DNA of 64,000 bases from Mariannaea sp. PMI_226 (taxonomy: Eukaryota; Ascomycota; Sordariomycetes; Hypocreales; Nectriaceae): contig JANFOG010000004.1 of the NCBI GenBank assembly GCA_024336345.1, forward strand, positions 2,666,001 to 2,730,000. Direction: 5' to 3'. Below the pieces are notes generated by a model. The model was not told the origin of the DNA. It did no database searches and saw only the letters and a list, made by a program, of their open reading frames with translations. Shown here one piece after another: positions 1 to 11,194 of this stretch (position 1 is its first letter; every line of letters starts with the position of its first letter). The position numbers were made by a program, and so were the translations under genes.

Positions 1-1
1 C

Positions 2-958
2 AGCCAGTCCACAGTTTCGCATTCGCTGTCACCAAAATATGCGCGCCTCGACGGCGACAATCCCCAGCTCTCTGGCTCCCGTCTGCGCTTCGGCAATTGG
101 CCTGATGTAGAGAAGCTTGTGTTGGTTTGGTATCAGCAGGTGCAGGCCTCTGGTCGCCAACCTACCAATGAAGAGCTAGGCGAGAAGGCAAAATCAATAT
201 TCAGCCAGCTTCCACGATACAAAGACGAAAACCCCCCTGAGTTCTCACCTGGCTGGATTCATCGATTCAAAAAACGGTACGGCCTTCTTGTCCGAAGGAT
301 GCGTCGTCTCGGCGAGGAGAGAACGCTCAGTATTGCTGAGGACATCAATTACCTTGCCGACTATGTCCCACGCCTCATACCTATTTCAGAAAATACCAAC
401 CCCGCAGAAATTAGAGAAGAGGTCAGTCGAGCAATGGGTGTAGAACCTAGAATCCATACCTGCATTATGGTTCGGGACGAGATCGTCCGTAGGATGAGCG
501 AACCGCAACCTCCACAACAACAGCCCCAAGAATTGGTGACTGGAGAGTCGGCCTTGCCTCCTCCACAGCCTGACCAGCCCATGTATGGCGATGACGACCC
601 AGAGCTTGCTTTACAGAATGCCTTGCGACATCTCCAACAAGAAGCGCAGGCGGCTGAGCAACAGGCGGCTGATCAGCAACTCGCTGCCCAACGAGAAGAG
701 CGCGATCGTGCCGAGCGGAGTGCAATGCCTCCTAGTGGGATGATGACAACACCCGGCGGACGTGCCTCGTCTGTTTCTCGATACACGTCTACTCCCGCCC
801 AGGATCTAGGGCCAGAACTGACCTTGACCCCAATTAATTCCGAGGGCCCTATATCTGATCACGACCGACCACTCAGATGTCCTTTCTGTGTAAACCAACG
901 AATGTTGCGCACTATTAAAGAGGCAGTGGAACACATGTCCACTCATGTTGTTGTTTAG
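2..958 (+). CDS. CENP-B/Tc5-type HTH protein with C-terminal zinc-finger-like motif (5' end missing)
   Basis: The reading frame is open from base 2 to the TAG at 956-958, so the start lies outside the window; 318 residues are visible. Roughly residues 33-100 resemble the second half of a CENP-B/Tc5 transposase-type DNA-binding helix-turn-helix: a VWYQQVQ-type helix, then TNEELGEKA and a GWIHRFKKRYG helix. In Tc5/Pogo transposases this fold is followed by a DDE nuclease. Here it is followed by a glutamine- and glutamate-rich, probably coiled-coil stretch (about residues 170-240) and then by a final Cys-x2-Cys-x14-His-x3-His motif near the C-terminus, as in a C2H2 finger. I infer a host nuclear DNA-binding protein rather than an active transposase. 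It converges on VPS36, with 292 bp between the two stop codons. Target and role are unknown; a domesticated transposase relic is the main alternative. Confidence 0.75.
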   Translation, partial: SQSTVSHSLSPKYARLDGDNPQLSGSRLRFGNWPDVEKLVLVWYQQVQASGRQPTNEELGEKAKSIFSQLPRYKDENPPEFSPGWIHRFKKRYGLLVRRMRRLGEERTLSIAEDINYLADYVPRLIPISENTNPAEIREEVSRAMGVEPRIHTCIMVRDEIVRRMSEPQPPQQQPQELVTGESALPPPQPDQPMYGDDDPELALQNALRHLQQEAQAAEQQAADQQLAAQREERDRAERSAMPPSGMMTTPGGRASSVSRYTSTPAQDLGPELTLTPINSEGPISDHDRPLRCPFCVNQRMLRTIKEAVEHMSTHVVV

Positions 959-1250
959 CGTTTGTAACCTAGCGACTTGAATTTCGGCTACTATGATTTT
1001 AAAAAAAACCGCAAAGGCGTCGTAGCGCTCAGGGATGGTTTATATGGGCTTTTAAGGGAACGGCAACGGAGTTAAGGTCATTGGAATGGATTCACTTAGA
1101 TGGACATGCCCGTTAATTGCAGCCATAGTCCTCACATCTATGATCTATATATTGTGGTTCCGGAATTAAGAGCTACTTGAATGCGTCAAAACTCACATTC
1201 GATATGATAATGTGAATATCGCGTACGGCTCATGCAGCTTTTGTGCGGAA

Positions 1251-3263
1251 TCAAAGGAGCCCAGTAGACTTCAACGCCTTTAAGATCTTATCATTGTCCG
1301 TCATCACACCGTGCTTGTGCTTTTTCGAGCCACCAGTGTGGATGTAGTTGATCCAGAACTTCAGGCCCTCGAGGCCTTCTTCGCGACATAAAGCACCTTG
1401 CTCTTCAGCCATAAGTAATTCTTCTTCCGCAACACCGAGACTCCAGCCAAATCGCTCAGCAGCCTCTTGTGCTGTGATTCCGCGGCCAAACTGCTGCCAA
1501 TCCCAAGGCAGGTCGCGATCCGGTGGAAATTCATGCAAATCCTGGAGCCAGGAGAGAAGGGCCTTGATAGTCGTCTCGTCAGTGCGGTCGCGAGCCTGGA
1601 CTACCATGACACCGCTGCGGAACGTCCGCAGGCGTACAGGGAGCTTAAGCTTACTCCAGAGTCGGGCGGCTTTCTCGAAATCCATTGGACTAACAAGCTC
1701 GACACCGCCGCGAGCTCTGTTGAACATGGCCCAAAGGTCAACAAGGGTGATGATGCCACCTGCTTTCTTGAGAATCCTCCTCGAGTCATCAGTCAGAAAT
1801 TCAGCCAAATTACGTGATAATTCGGATAAATAGAGCGACTCAGAACTTCCCCCTCCCACGATATCCTTTGTAGTGATGAGGCCAAGCTGACTTGCAGACT
1901 CTGCCAGTATGGCACTTTCTTCGGCAGTGGCACTGTCTTGCCCATTGTTCGTCTGTCGCGCAAAACGCTCAGCTAAGGCGATGACATCTTTTGCAGAAGC
2001 CATCAAAGCCTCCAAATCTTCGAAGGCGCTCCCTATTAGTATCTCATTATTCTTGCGCATATTTAGACCTCGTTGTTCCAAGCCAGCGATGCCAGCTGTT
2101 TTGGTTCTACCCTCCGGCGTGCTGCCAGGCGTATTGTTTCTGTCGTTGTCATTTGTCGCCCTGCTGCTGTTCGGAGCGGGAGGTGCATCCAGGAGCAACC
2201 ATTTTCGCTGAGTCATTGAACCTTTCAATCGTTCATAAAATATCTTCTCTCCGCCCTTTCGGAAGGAGAGCTTGATACTCTCAGGAGTACTGAATCCGCC
2301 ATGCGTGCCTCTTTCCTCCAAGACTGGACCAGGCGACTCATTCCTGATGGCATCCGCTAAAGGGTTTTCTTGAAGAGAGATTGGCATGGGTTCCGAAACA
2401 AGAGGGCTGCCGCACATCTCACAGAAGTGTAAGGAAGGGTGGTTTGAGAAAGTACACCTGGGGCATGGAAACGATACTTCTGTACGCTTTGGTGTATCCA
2501 AAGTATCAATCGATAGATCGCTTGCCTCTGGTGTGGAAACATCGCTATGGCTTTCTGAGTTGGCTTGAGGATTGGATGTCCCTAATCGAAGAGGCAGCGG
2601 GTTTGTCGTGACAGCAGTTGACGGGGCAGGGCGGTTCTTTACGCCAGATATCGCCGCTTTGAGGACATGGCTCAATGTTGGCTTGATTCCACAAGCGAGG
2701 CATGGCGGCAGAGGTGTATGTGCATTTGCCGCTGAAGGGTCAAAATTTGAAGGAACGGGGTTGGAGAAGCTACATATGACGCAGACCCACGTCGCGGCTG
2801 TCAGGCCAGGAGGTTCTGCTGGTGGCCTGTATGGTGAACCTGGTTGAGCCGGAGAACCAGTGGCGCTTCTTGATGGGTTGGAGGCGTTAGAGAAGACACG
2901 ACTATGATATGAAGCTTTTTTCAGAGGTTTCGGTATAAGCGTGATCTTGGCTGAAGATTTGAGAAATCCTGCGTAGAAGTCATAGCTGTCCACGTCCCTC
3001 AAGTCAAGGGCGACAGAGTTCTTCCGTGGCTCCTTCTTGTCGACATAGCATATTCTATGTGACGTGAGGTATACTTGGCCGTCCTGTTGATCTGGAAGCT
3101 TGAATTTCCTAAGACTATTTAGACAGAGCAAGTTCGTCATGCCTCCTATCCGATCAACTTACCCCTCATATAAGCCAACATTATCCTGAACGAAAAGGAG
3201 CACCTCATCTGGAAGATACGAGGGCCGTAACGCAGTAGTGAGGTCAATAGATTTCAAAAACAT
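1251..3263 (-). CDS. VPS36: ESCRT-II subunit Vps36
   Basis: Vps36 is the ubiquitin- and phosphoinositide-binding subunit of ESCRT-II, which sorts ubiquitinated membrane proteins into multivesicular endosomes. Two exons: 3263-3163 and about 3114-1251. The donor GTAAGT is at 3162, with two in-frame acceptors (intron ending at 3115 or 3109), giving about 652-654 aa. The short first exon supplies the true N-terminus, MFLKSIDLTTALRPSYLP, which is needed to complete the GLUE domain. The GLUE domain is interrupted by two NZF-type zinc fingers: Cys at about 145/148/172/175 and Cys-x2-Cys-x10-Cys-x2-Cys at about 251-268. GLUE resumes with a FRKGGEKIFYERLK helix at about 315-330. An EAP30/winged-helix domain fills the last 280 residues. 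Two inserted NZF fingers also occur in yeast Vps36. The gene is divergent from the THP3-like gene. Confidence 0.93.
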
Positions 3264-3922
3264 TCGTCATGTATAGAAAGATCGCCAGGTGGGGATTGAG
3301 TGACGTTTAAGATATGAGAGTCAACCAGTAGGTTGTGTGCTTTGACGAACTGGTGGTGTTGGCTGGCGAATAGGCCAGCAAGACCTCTTTATTTTTGCCA
3401 AGTGTGCAAGCAGCGTAGTGAGACCGTGAGGGGAGAATGGTTCAGGAATGAGGAAAGATTAGTAGCTATAATCAGAGAACGGGTTCAAGAGTCCAACATG
3501 ACGATATCTTATTCAATGTGATGTGCTAGAAAGGTAGCCTGAACTGAGCTGCCTTCAAAGGCATCATTATAGCGATAAGCTACCTAATCATACGCACTCA
3601 ATGCAAAGAGCAGCGAGTGCCTAGCCTTGGTTGTCTCAGGGAGTCGGTTGGTACGTCAAGCACTGAAAAGCACTGAAAAGAAAAATATGCAAATAACCGT
3701 GGTTTAGGCAGTGGGTCACGAGATGTCACCGCCACCGCATTTTAACCTCAGGCGAAAATACCTCCACATCCACACAAAGACCATCTTTGTCCCTCCCGCA
3801 AACATTAACAACGCAAGCACGCACGCACGCCGCCTTCTCTCATCCGCCCACGCTCTGAATATTGTCATCCTGCACCCTCACCGTCGTAAACTAACCTCCT
3901 CAACACTCAGAAATCTATCGCC
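3264..3922. promoter_or_regulatory. Divergent promoter between VPS36 and the THP3-like gene
   Basis: This 659 bp interval separates the start codons of two divergent housekeeping-type genes and must hold both promoters. On the THP3 side it has a C-rich, CA-rich leader with an ACGCACGCACGC stretch at about 3820 and pyrimidine-rich runs just before the ATG. I see no convincing TATA box. The short ORFs inside it have no recognisable protein features. Confidence 0.6.
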
Positions 3923-5581
3923 ATGGTGCCAAGTTGGTCAACAACGCAACAGGCACCTAGCGTTGCCCAACACTCGGTACCCGCCTCCTATGCGTACCCG
4001 CCCAGTAAGTTACCCGTGGCCTTGGAGGAGTCGTTTTAGTACCTTCGCTGATGCTAACATCTATTACTAGACCCTGCCTTCATTCCAGTTCCCGTTCGAC
4101 AAGGATTTGGTCAGTACGGAGTCGCCCCAACCGCTCCGTATGCTGGATACGTGCCTCCACCGCCTCCTGTACAACCCCAAATGTCCGCCGCTTCGTCTGT
4201 GAATGGTGCATCCCCTGCGCCTGACCAGGCCAAAGGGAAAATTGACTGGCCCGACTCAGTCAGAAACTATGTCCAACGATCTTTCCTCCCCCATAATGAC
4301 GATCCATCCGTGCCCCGTTCGGAAATCGAAGCTAAGCTTAAGAACACTATCGGTTCCGCGAAGGAAAACGGCACTATGTACACGATCGACTGGGATTCAA
4401 TGCCCTTGCCCCAAAGTCTTATCAAGGCGGAACGTGAAGCGAGTTTGAAGCACGCGTCGTCCCTATCATCCACCTCTCTCTCTAAAAAGCCAAACCCTTC
4501 CGATTTTGTTGACACCCCGTGGCGCTCTACTAACCTGCGATCTTCTCTTGAGGACCGCATCACCCGCCCATCACCCGAAAAGCGCTCCGCCACGGACGAT
4601 CCTCTACCGAGGTCAAGTAAGTTCCAGAAGGAAGCCAACAAACGAAAACGCCGTTTCGAAAATGAATACAAGTCGTTCCGATCACCTAGCCCTCCACCAC
4701 CATCGTCCGGACCCATTGTTGGCACTTGTGAGGTTCTGGAGAAGAAGTATCTTCGTCTCACTGCCCCTCCAGTTCCTTCTAAAGTCCGTCCTGAGCATGT
4801 TTTACGTCAAACTTTGGATCTGTTGAAAAAGAAGTGGAGGAAGGAGAGCAACTATTCGTACATTTGTGATCAGTTCAAGTCGATGCGCCAAGATTTGACT
4901 GTCCAGCGTATCAAGAACGAGTTCACCGTTTCCGTTTATGAAATTCATGCCCGTATTGCCTTAGAGAAGGGGGATATCGGTGAGTATAATCAATGCCAGA
5001 CCCAGCTGCGATCGTTATATGCCCTCGGATTGAAGGGCAACGCTATCGAATTCAAGGCCTATCGTATTTTGTACTTTATCCACACTGCCAATCGGACCGG
5101 CTTGAACGACACTTTGGCAGATCTAACCGCAGCAGAAAAGGAGGAGAGAGCGATCAAGCATGCCTTGGAGGTGCGATCCTCGTTGGCGCTGGGCAACTAT
5201 CACAAGTTCTTCCAGCTTTACCTGGACACCCCCAACATGGGAGCATATCTCATGGATATGTTTGTTGTCAGGGAGCGGCTTGCTGCACTTTGCAACATAT
5301 GTAAAGCGTATGTTCAGTTGTCCCTTTCTTATACGTTCTGAGTTTATTTGCTAACTTTCGATGGCAGATACAAGCCGAGTGTTAAACTTCGCTTCATCAC
5401 TGAGGAACTCGGGTTTGAGTCTGATGCTGATGCAGCCCAGTTTATCATTGACCAGAAGGGCCAGCATCTTTTAGAGGATGGGGCCGAGCACATTGTGTTC
5501 CTCACCGGCAAGGCGGGATCTCTTTTTGAGAGCGCCCGATCCGACGCATTCCGCAAGGTCGACATCAAAGGCCAGATTTGA
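3923..5581 (+). CDS. THP3: Sac3/GANP-domain protein, Thp3/LENG8-like
   Basis: Three exons, 3923-4004, 4071-5307 and 5368-5581, encode 510 aa. Intron 1 is GTAAGT...TACTAG. Intron 2 is GTATGT with a GCTAAC branch site and GGCAG acceptor. Both junctions keep phase, and joining at intron 2 restores the continuous motif CKAYKPSVKL. Proline- and tyrosine-rich low-complexity sequence fills the N-terminal 80-90 residues. A basic KRKRR-type patch at about residue 190 suggests nuclear import. The C-terminal 300 residues, starting near EVLEKKYLRLT, match the Sac3/GANP/eIF3k-like helical domain in the subclass of yeast Thp3 and animal LENG8, which work with Csn12 in transcription elongation and mRNA splicing. 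The small C-terminal exon closes the winged-helix part. Family assignment is firm; the Thp3 orthology rests on overall layout. Confidence 0.87.
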
Positions 5582-7175
5582 TCACTATTTCCTTTTGCAT
5601 TCTATCACTTTTTCTTATGACACGCCGCCGTTGAGGTGGAGTACGAAGCGGCTGTGGCCGTTCTGTACGACACGATATTATGACCTTTGGGTCCAGATGA
5701 CGAGTTTGTCATCACTGTAGACACGATGATTCTCAACATCTGATACCCTGCTGCTTGCCTTGCAAGCTTCCATCTTCCTGAGCCATTAATGGTTGGATAG
5801 AGCTCACAGTTATTGGGCCGTTCCCAACCACTTGGCTCTTAACGTCCTACCCAGTTACTCTAACTATTACGCCAGTCTTCCGGTCATGCATTCGTACATG
5901 GCAGCGACCACGCAATGATTCTGAGGGGGCGCTGTTGGATATTTGAATGGCTGAAATGTTGGGTGACTGTTCTCGTGTTTGGTATTTGCGTCGGCGTTTT
6001 GCGGAACGGATTAAACAAAAGGTAGTCTACATTTTCAGTTATTATCGAGAGGAAGGGGCAGCGTCTTTGTTTTCTGCCGCCCATTATTCTCACAGCGCGT
6101 TTAGGTATGATAATACGGAGTTTGTGGTCAATAGCTAGAGGAGCTATTACTAGGTACTACACAGTTAATAATAAACTCCCTGAAACCAGATTTTGTCACC
6201 AGTTGCACAACTGACTGCTTCAGCGACAGTCCAAGTGAATGACTTTGGTTCTCACTTGGCTAAGACTCTCGATTTTTTTTTTGTTTGGTGTTCCGGCGTC
6301 TTACCTGCATCTCCAGGTGCAGGCCGTCTTGCAACGATGAGACCAGTAAGCATATATATTCTCATTGTATATGTAAGGGTAATGACGTGCAATAGCGACC
6401 TTCAATATACGCATTTGCCCACAGGCGTTGAGGGATGGATATGACCCGATTGGATGCATTACGCAAGTTGGTAGATGGTCAAGACTCAAGACCTGGGAAG
6501 CACACTTATTGGTTTTTCGTATTGCTTTCAACAGGCTCTAGAAATGATGTGCGCAAATGACTCAGTGAATAAGGTATGCGCTGTATTCATGCACCGACTA
6601 GGTACCTAGGCATTAGTTTTAGAGAGAGTGACGAGGTGCGGATAAGAGTTGCATTTTTTCGTTGAGAGACTTCTATTACTACATTTTTTGAGCACCGCAA
6701 AATCCTTAGCAATAACAATCCGAATTTTCAATGGAGATGACGCAGTAGTAAATTGGAGCTTTTCCCTTTCGACAAAGTCTGCCTTATTGGGATCGCGTCC
6801 GAGCAGCGGGAACGGACGGGAACGGGAAGCCAGAGGATCCTTGTGGCGTAAGGTTAGGTAAGGTACTTTGAGGAACGGGCTTCCAACAGGCTTGGGGGGC
6901 CACGAGGTGCAAGGTAGTGCGCCTGTGCCCGTTATGTCGGGACGAGAGTAGGGGAGAGGAGGATTGACCCGTTTTCGGGTTTGCTCGTCGGGAAGACACA
7001 GGATGCTCTACAACGGAGATTTGATCATGCATGTACGAATACGTCCTGTACGATAAGGTAAGAAGAAGATGAGATTGACCTTTGCAATAGACTACAGCTG
7101 CACTCTTCTTACATATTTTGATAAGGTTGGGGTCCTGAACTCGGGCAGTCCTAGTCACGACAACCTCTGCCTTGG

Positions 7176-7196
7176 AGACCAGACCAGACCAGACCA
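7176..7196. repeat. AGACC pentanucleotide repeat, four copies
   Basis: Four head-to-tail copies of a 5-base unit (GACCA in the written phase) lie in gene-free DNA between THP3 and BEM1. No function can be inferred. Confidence 0.8.
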
Positions 7197-8256
7197 ACCC
7201 GTCCTAGAAGTGTACCAGGCTTGAGTGTGATCAAATCGCTCGAACCGCGTTGGTGTAGGACGGGCGAAGCGACTGTACGTACGAGGCACAGGTTGGACGT
7301 GAACGGTTGGTTGAGAACGTGTAGAGGCTACATAAATATGGCGGTTGGAGAAGAGAAGAGGTGTGGACGGCTGCTGCTGGTTGGCAACAAGGCCGTTGGT
7401 AGTCAGCCAATGCGGGTTGGTTGTTGGGTCACAGTTGGCTGAAGCGCGCGTAGTAAGGTGTGTAGCCTTCATCTGAGGCTTGCGGAGACGGAACCGTCAT
7501 CGTCAACTAATCCTAATCGCGCACAGAAATGCTACGTAATCAATTTGCTGCAGATGCTTCTTCCACGTAATTGCAGTACATGACGAGAGCTCTGACAAGC
7601 CCCCGGGGGAAGGGAGGGGAGGAAACCACGTCGAGAACCGTCTGAGATTGCAGAATATTCTCGGTGACTCCTCCGCACCACTTACGTATGGTATAGTATT
7701 AATTACTTAATTTTCTCGATATACTCCGTACGGTAAGGTGGATGACAGAAACCCCAAGTTTTTAAAGGGGTGGGATGGAGACGGACGGACACGCCGGAAT
7801 GAACGAATGGAGATCGTTGGGAATAGACATACATGTAGGTGGGTGCTACCATGTGTAAGTGAGTTCCATGCGGACAAGGATATGGCGAGCTCTAGCGTCG
7901 TCCATCGTCCCTGGTCGTTGTTTATGGGCTTTGTGGTTGGATGCATGAATGCCTTTGTATCGCATTTGGAGCACGGCATGAGTCTGTTCCGAACAAGGGA
8001 AAAAATAAAATAAAATAAATACGGAGCCGTCTGATACATGTCCTCAATTGATGTATATTGCTGAATCGGTCTGTCAAGTGTGTGTATCGTGGGGGTGAAA
8101 CCGGGAAAGGACTTGAATGGGTATCTGGACATGTAGAATGGCTCTTGACTCGTCAATCACCGACGGGAGGCATAATATCGCCCTGTTTCCGGCAACAAGC
8201 GTCGTGACATGGCGTTTGGCAGTGTTTGTCGGCACGTCCACCCACCAGCGCACTCT

Positions 8257-8469
8257 CTAGATGACACCAGTCCAGACGCGCTTCTGGTTTCGAGCTTGTT
8301 TGATGGCGTGTGTCGCCGCCATCGACGGCATAATGCAGTAGGTTAGATACACAGCATTTTCTTTCTGGCCAAGTTTGTCAAGAGCAACGACAGCAAGTAG
8401 CGGTGTCGTGTGAGCGAGTACGGAGAGTGCTACATACAAATCGTAGAACTGGTGTGCCCATGGTTGCAT
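8257..8469 (-). CDS. Possible 70-residue membrane microprotein
   Basis: A single-exon ORF starting at an ATG encodes 70 aa. It has two hydrophobic stretches, roughly residues 9-30 and 40-52, and a basic C-terminal third (KQARNQKR). Composition looks like a small membrane protein rather than a random frame, but I recognise no family. It stands alone in a gene-poor interval and could be chance. Conservation in related genomes or an RNA-seq peak on the minus strand would be needed to accept it. Confidence 0.2.
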   Translation of the reverse strand: MQPWAHQFYDLYVALSVLAHTTPLLAVVALDKLGQKENAVYLTYCIMPSMAATHAIKQARNQKRVWTGVI

Positions 8470-10544
8470 CTATTTAAATTAAGATGCGAATGAGAGGCCA
8501 CTTGGGATTGGGCCAGCATCATTTTCTTTGTCTTCAACGGGGGGGGAAGGGGACTGACTTGGCATCTGGGGCTGAATGGGTGTGGGCACAGAAAAATGAA
8601 AAACGTTCTTTTGTTCTTCCGACCATCGCCATCGTCTGCTTCCATTATCATTCTATGACGAGGTTCAGGCCCCCTTGTAAGTGCAGGATAGGATCCCCTG
8701 TACGGGTTACACTTGTCGAGAGAAGCTTTCATTGCCCGATCTTTTTCGCTGCCCTGCCGGTCTGTGTGTCTCTCTCTTTCATGAGATTCCACTCACCCTT
8801 TTTTTTTTTTAAAGCGTCATCGTTCACTAACTACTATCAATTCCTAGAGGGATGATTCTGCTCCTCACCAGATCCTTGTTCTCCCTAAAAGTCCAAGCTT
8901 GGTTGGGCAGCTGCTGGGCTGTGATAGGCGAGCTGGGCTATTCTGTTCTTGAAGCAAGCTCACCACTAATACTAGAAATTTTCGGTTGCACACCCATGAC
9001 CTGGGTTGGGATCGGACGACCGGCGGAGGGGCTCCCTTCCCTTGCTGGAGGATTCAGGCCTAGGCCTCCGAGTTATCGGGTTTTCTTCACATCTCAGCCC
9101 AATAAAGATGGCTGAAATGTATGGGTCTATGTTGTCTACTGTATACTAAACCATCGCTTGAATGCGACCACTTTCCCACGGCAGATGTCCACGAGACTCT
9201 CTAGCATTAAAAAAGGATGAAATTGGAGGGTTTTTGGGATGAGAGCGGGTGTAGATTGGTGATCCGGAGGATTGGGTTGAAGAGGAGGAGAGCGGAAAGA
9301 AAGAAAAAGAAAGAAAAAAAAAAAAGCCTGGGCCATCCTGTGTCACGAATAACAGTAGGCATTGGACCTTGCATGGGGGGGAAAGCCAAGTCTTTCAAGC
9401 CCATTGTGAGGTTGAACGGCTGGATTTGGAGTTGAAGCTGGAGACCGAGACATGGAACGGGAATGGGAGTAACCAAGTGAGGTAGTCACATTACAATGGT
9501 ACTTTGCCTACTTTGGCACCTGCACTACTATACTTAGAGTACTCCGTACTTGGGTACATATTGTAGTTGGTGGACGGCCTCTCTCTCCTAGGTACCTAGC
9601 CTACATAGCCTACCTACCAACCAACTTCGTAATTCGTTAGGTACCAACTGTAAGGAGCTCTCAGGCCTTGTGGCAGTGGCACCTTGGCAGGGCGCATTGA
9701 GTCCACTGATGAAATATAGTCCCTACCTGGCTTGCTGGCGTGTGCCTTGCAGAATGTTCGTGAATCAATCCATAAATGCAGCAGCCTCAGCAGAGGCCAT
9801 AATACTAGAAGCCCAAGGCATCTTGACACGTACCTAATTTAGGTACCAGGCCAGCTCCTTGCGCGCATTTCAACGCTGGAAGTTATTCATATGGGATGGA
9901 GGTATTGTACCTGCTGTACTACAGCATGTTGGTTCAGAGAGGCACCTTTCAGGCAAGGTAAAGTAAGGTAAGGTACGGTTGGCTACCTCCACCTTATTAG
10001 TATTACCAATAATTATCATCTGCTCCCTCCAGGCTTTCGCACCTCCCTTTCCCTTGGCTTCCCTCGTCCGCGGCCACTCCCTTGATTGTCTCCTGATCCC
10101 TCATTCTCTCTATGTTATGACTGTCTTGCCTTTTTTCTTTATTTACTATTTCTCTCTGTCGCTCGTTGACGCCACTAACCAACGATACAACCCCTCCCGA
10201 CGTTCCCGCTGCCCCCACCACCGCTGCCTGACAGCCGAAAAAGGGAACTGGAGGTACTGGAGGTTCCAACAGCGCGGAAGACTTTGGGCCTGAAATTGTC
10301 GCTTTCCGAAAACCACACCCCCTCCCCTCCCCCGCCTACCAGCAAAAATTGAGACGGAACCTTCAAGGGCATTGCTGGGCCAGGGCGCCAAAGACCGTCG
10401 ATTCCACCACCAACAAGCAGGCGGCCAAGGCAGACCGTTACTTACGTCCCTTGCTGAACTTGCAAGTCAAATCTGCTCTGCTCGTTGACATCAGCCAGGA
10501 TCAGTGACAAACTACCGACTTTTCGGAAGAAGAAAGGGAGAGTT

Positions 10545-10628
10545 TTATGTGGGAAAGAAAAAATAAAAAAAAATAAAAAATAAAAAGGAAAGAAAAAGAA
10601 AAAGAAGAAGAAGAAGAAGAAGAGAAAA
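10545..10628. repeat. Purine-rich microsatellite, A-rich then GAA repeats
   Basis: An A-rich run of AAAAT-like units grades into AAAAG units and then about six GAA/AGA triplets. It lies about 570 bases upstream of the proposed BEM1 start codon, probably in promoter or leader DNA. Confidence 0.85.
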
Positions 10629-11194
10629 ACAGAACCTCCTTCATCTGGGCGCCAAATTTTTTTTGGGCCAACTCCCCTTCCCTCATTCGTACTTGATTCT
10701 TTTCTGTCTTCTTGCGAAGGCCTTCAAGAAGATTTGCACATAAAAAGCAGAGCAAGGGCGCATTGGGTGTCCTTGTCACAGACAGCCAGCTGTCAGTCAT
10801 CCCATCTTTAATACTAGCATATTGCGTGCAGCGCAATCTGCAGCGACACTTCTTTCTCTTCCTCTTTTTTTTTTCTCATCTTGTTGTCAAGGCCCTTGAG
10901 TCCATCCCCAATCAAAAGTCCCCACCCCCTCCTTTCTTCGCTACTAGGACCCAAGAAGGCCCCCCCCCCCCCTCTCCCCTCTCTCTCGCTTTCTCGCCCA
11001 CACACCCCCTGCGTGAGTATCTGCAGTTAAAGTCTGGTGTGCGCCCACGAGTACAGTAGCACGTTGCTAGGCCCAGTGGTAGCACCATTCGACCAAACCA
11101 CTCTCGCGATTCTGGTTTCCTTTTTTTTTCCTCCTCCAACCCCCGAGAGTAAGAGTGAGAATCACGACTGCCCGGGAGGCACCAGTTACACAAG

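Larger units (their letters stand above)
5582..11194. other. 5.6 kb stretch without a convincing gene; BEM1 upstream region
   Basis: I find no conserved domain or coherent exon chain here on either strand. Contents include repeated TACCT/AGGTA steps, a TACTCCGTACGGTA element at 7726, GAGTACTCCGTACTT at about 9537, four copies of AGACC near 7176-7196, and a purine-rich microsatellite at 10545-10628. From about 10.8 kb the sequence becomes strongly CT-rich, as expected for the long leader of BEM1. One small ORF at 8257-8469 (-) is listed separately as uncertain. Confidence 0.6.
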
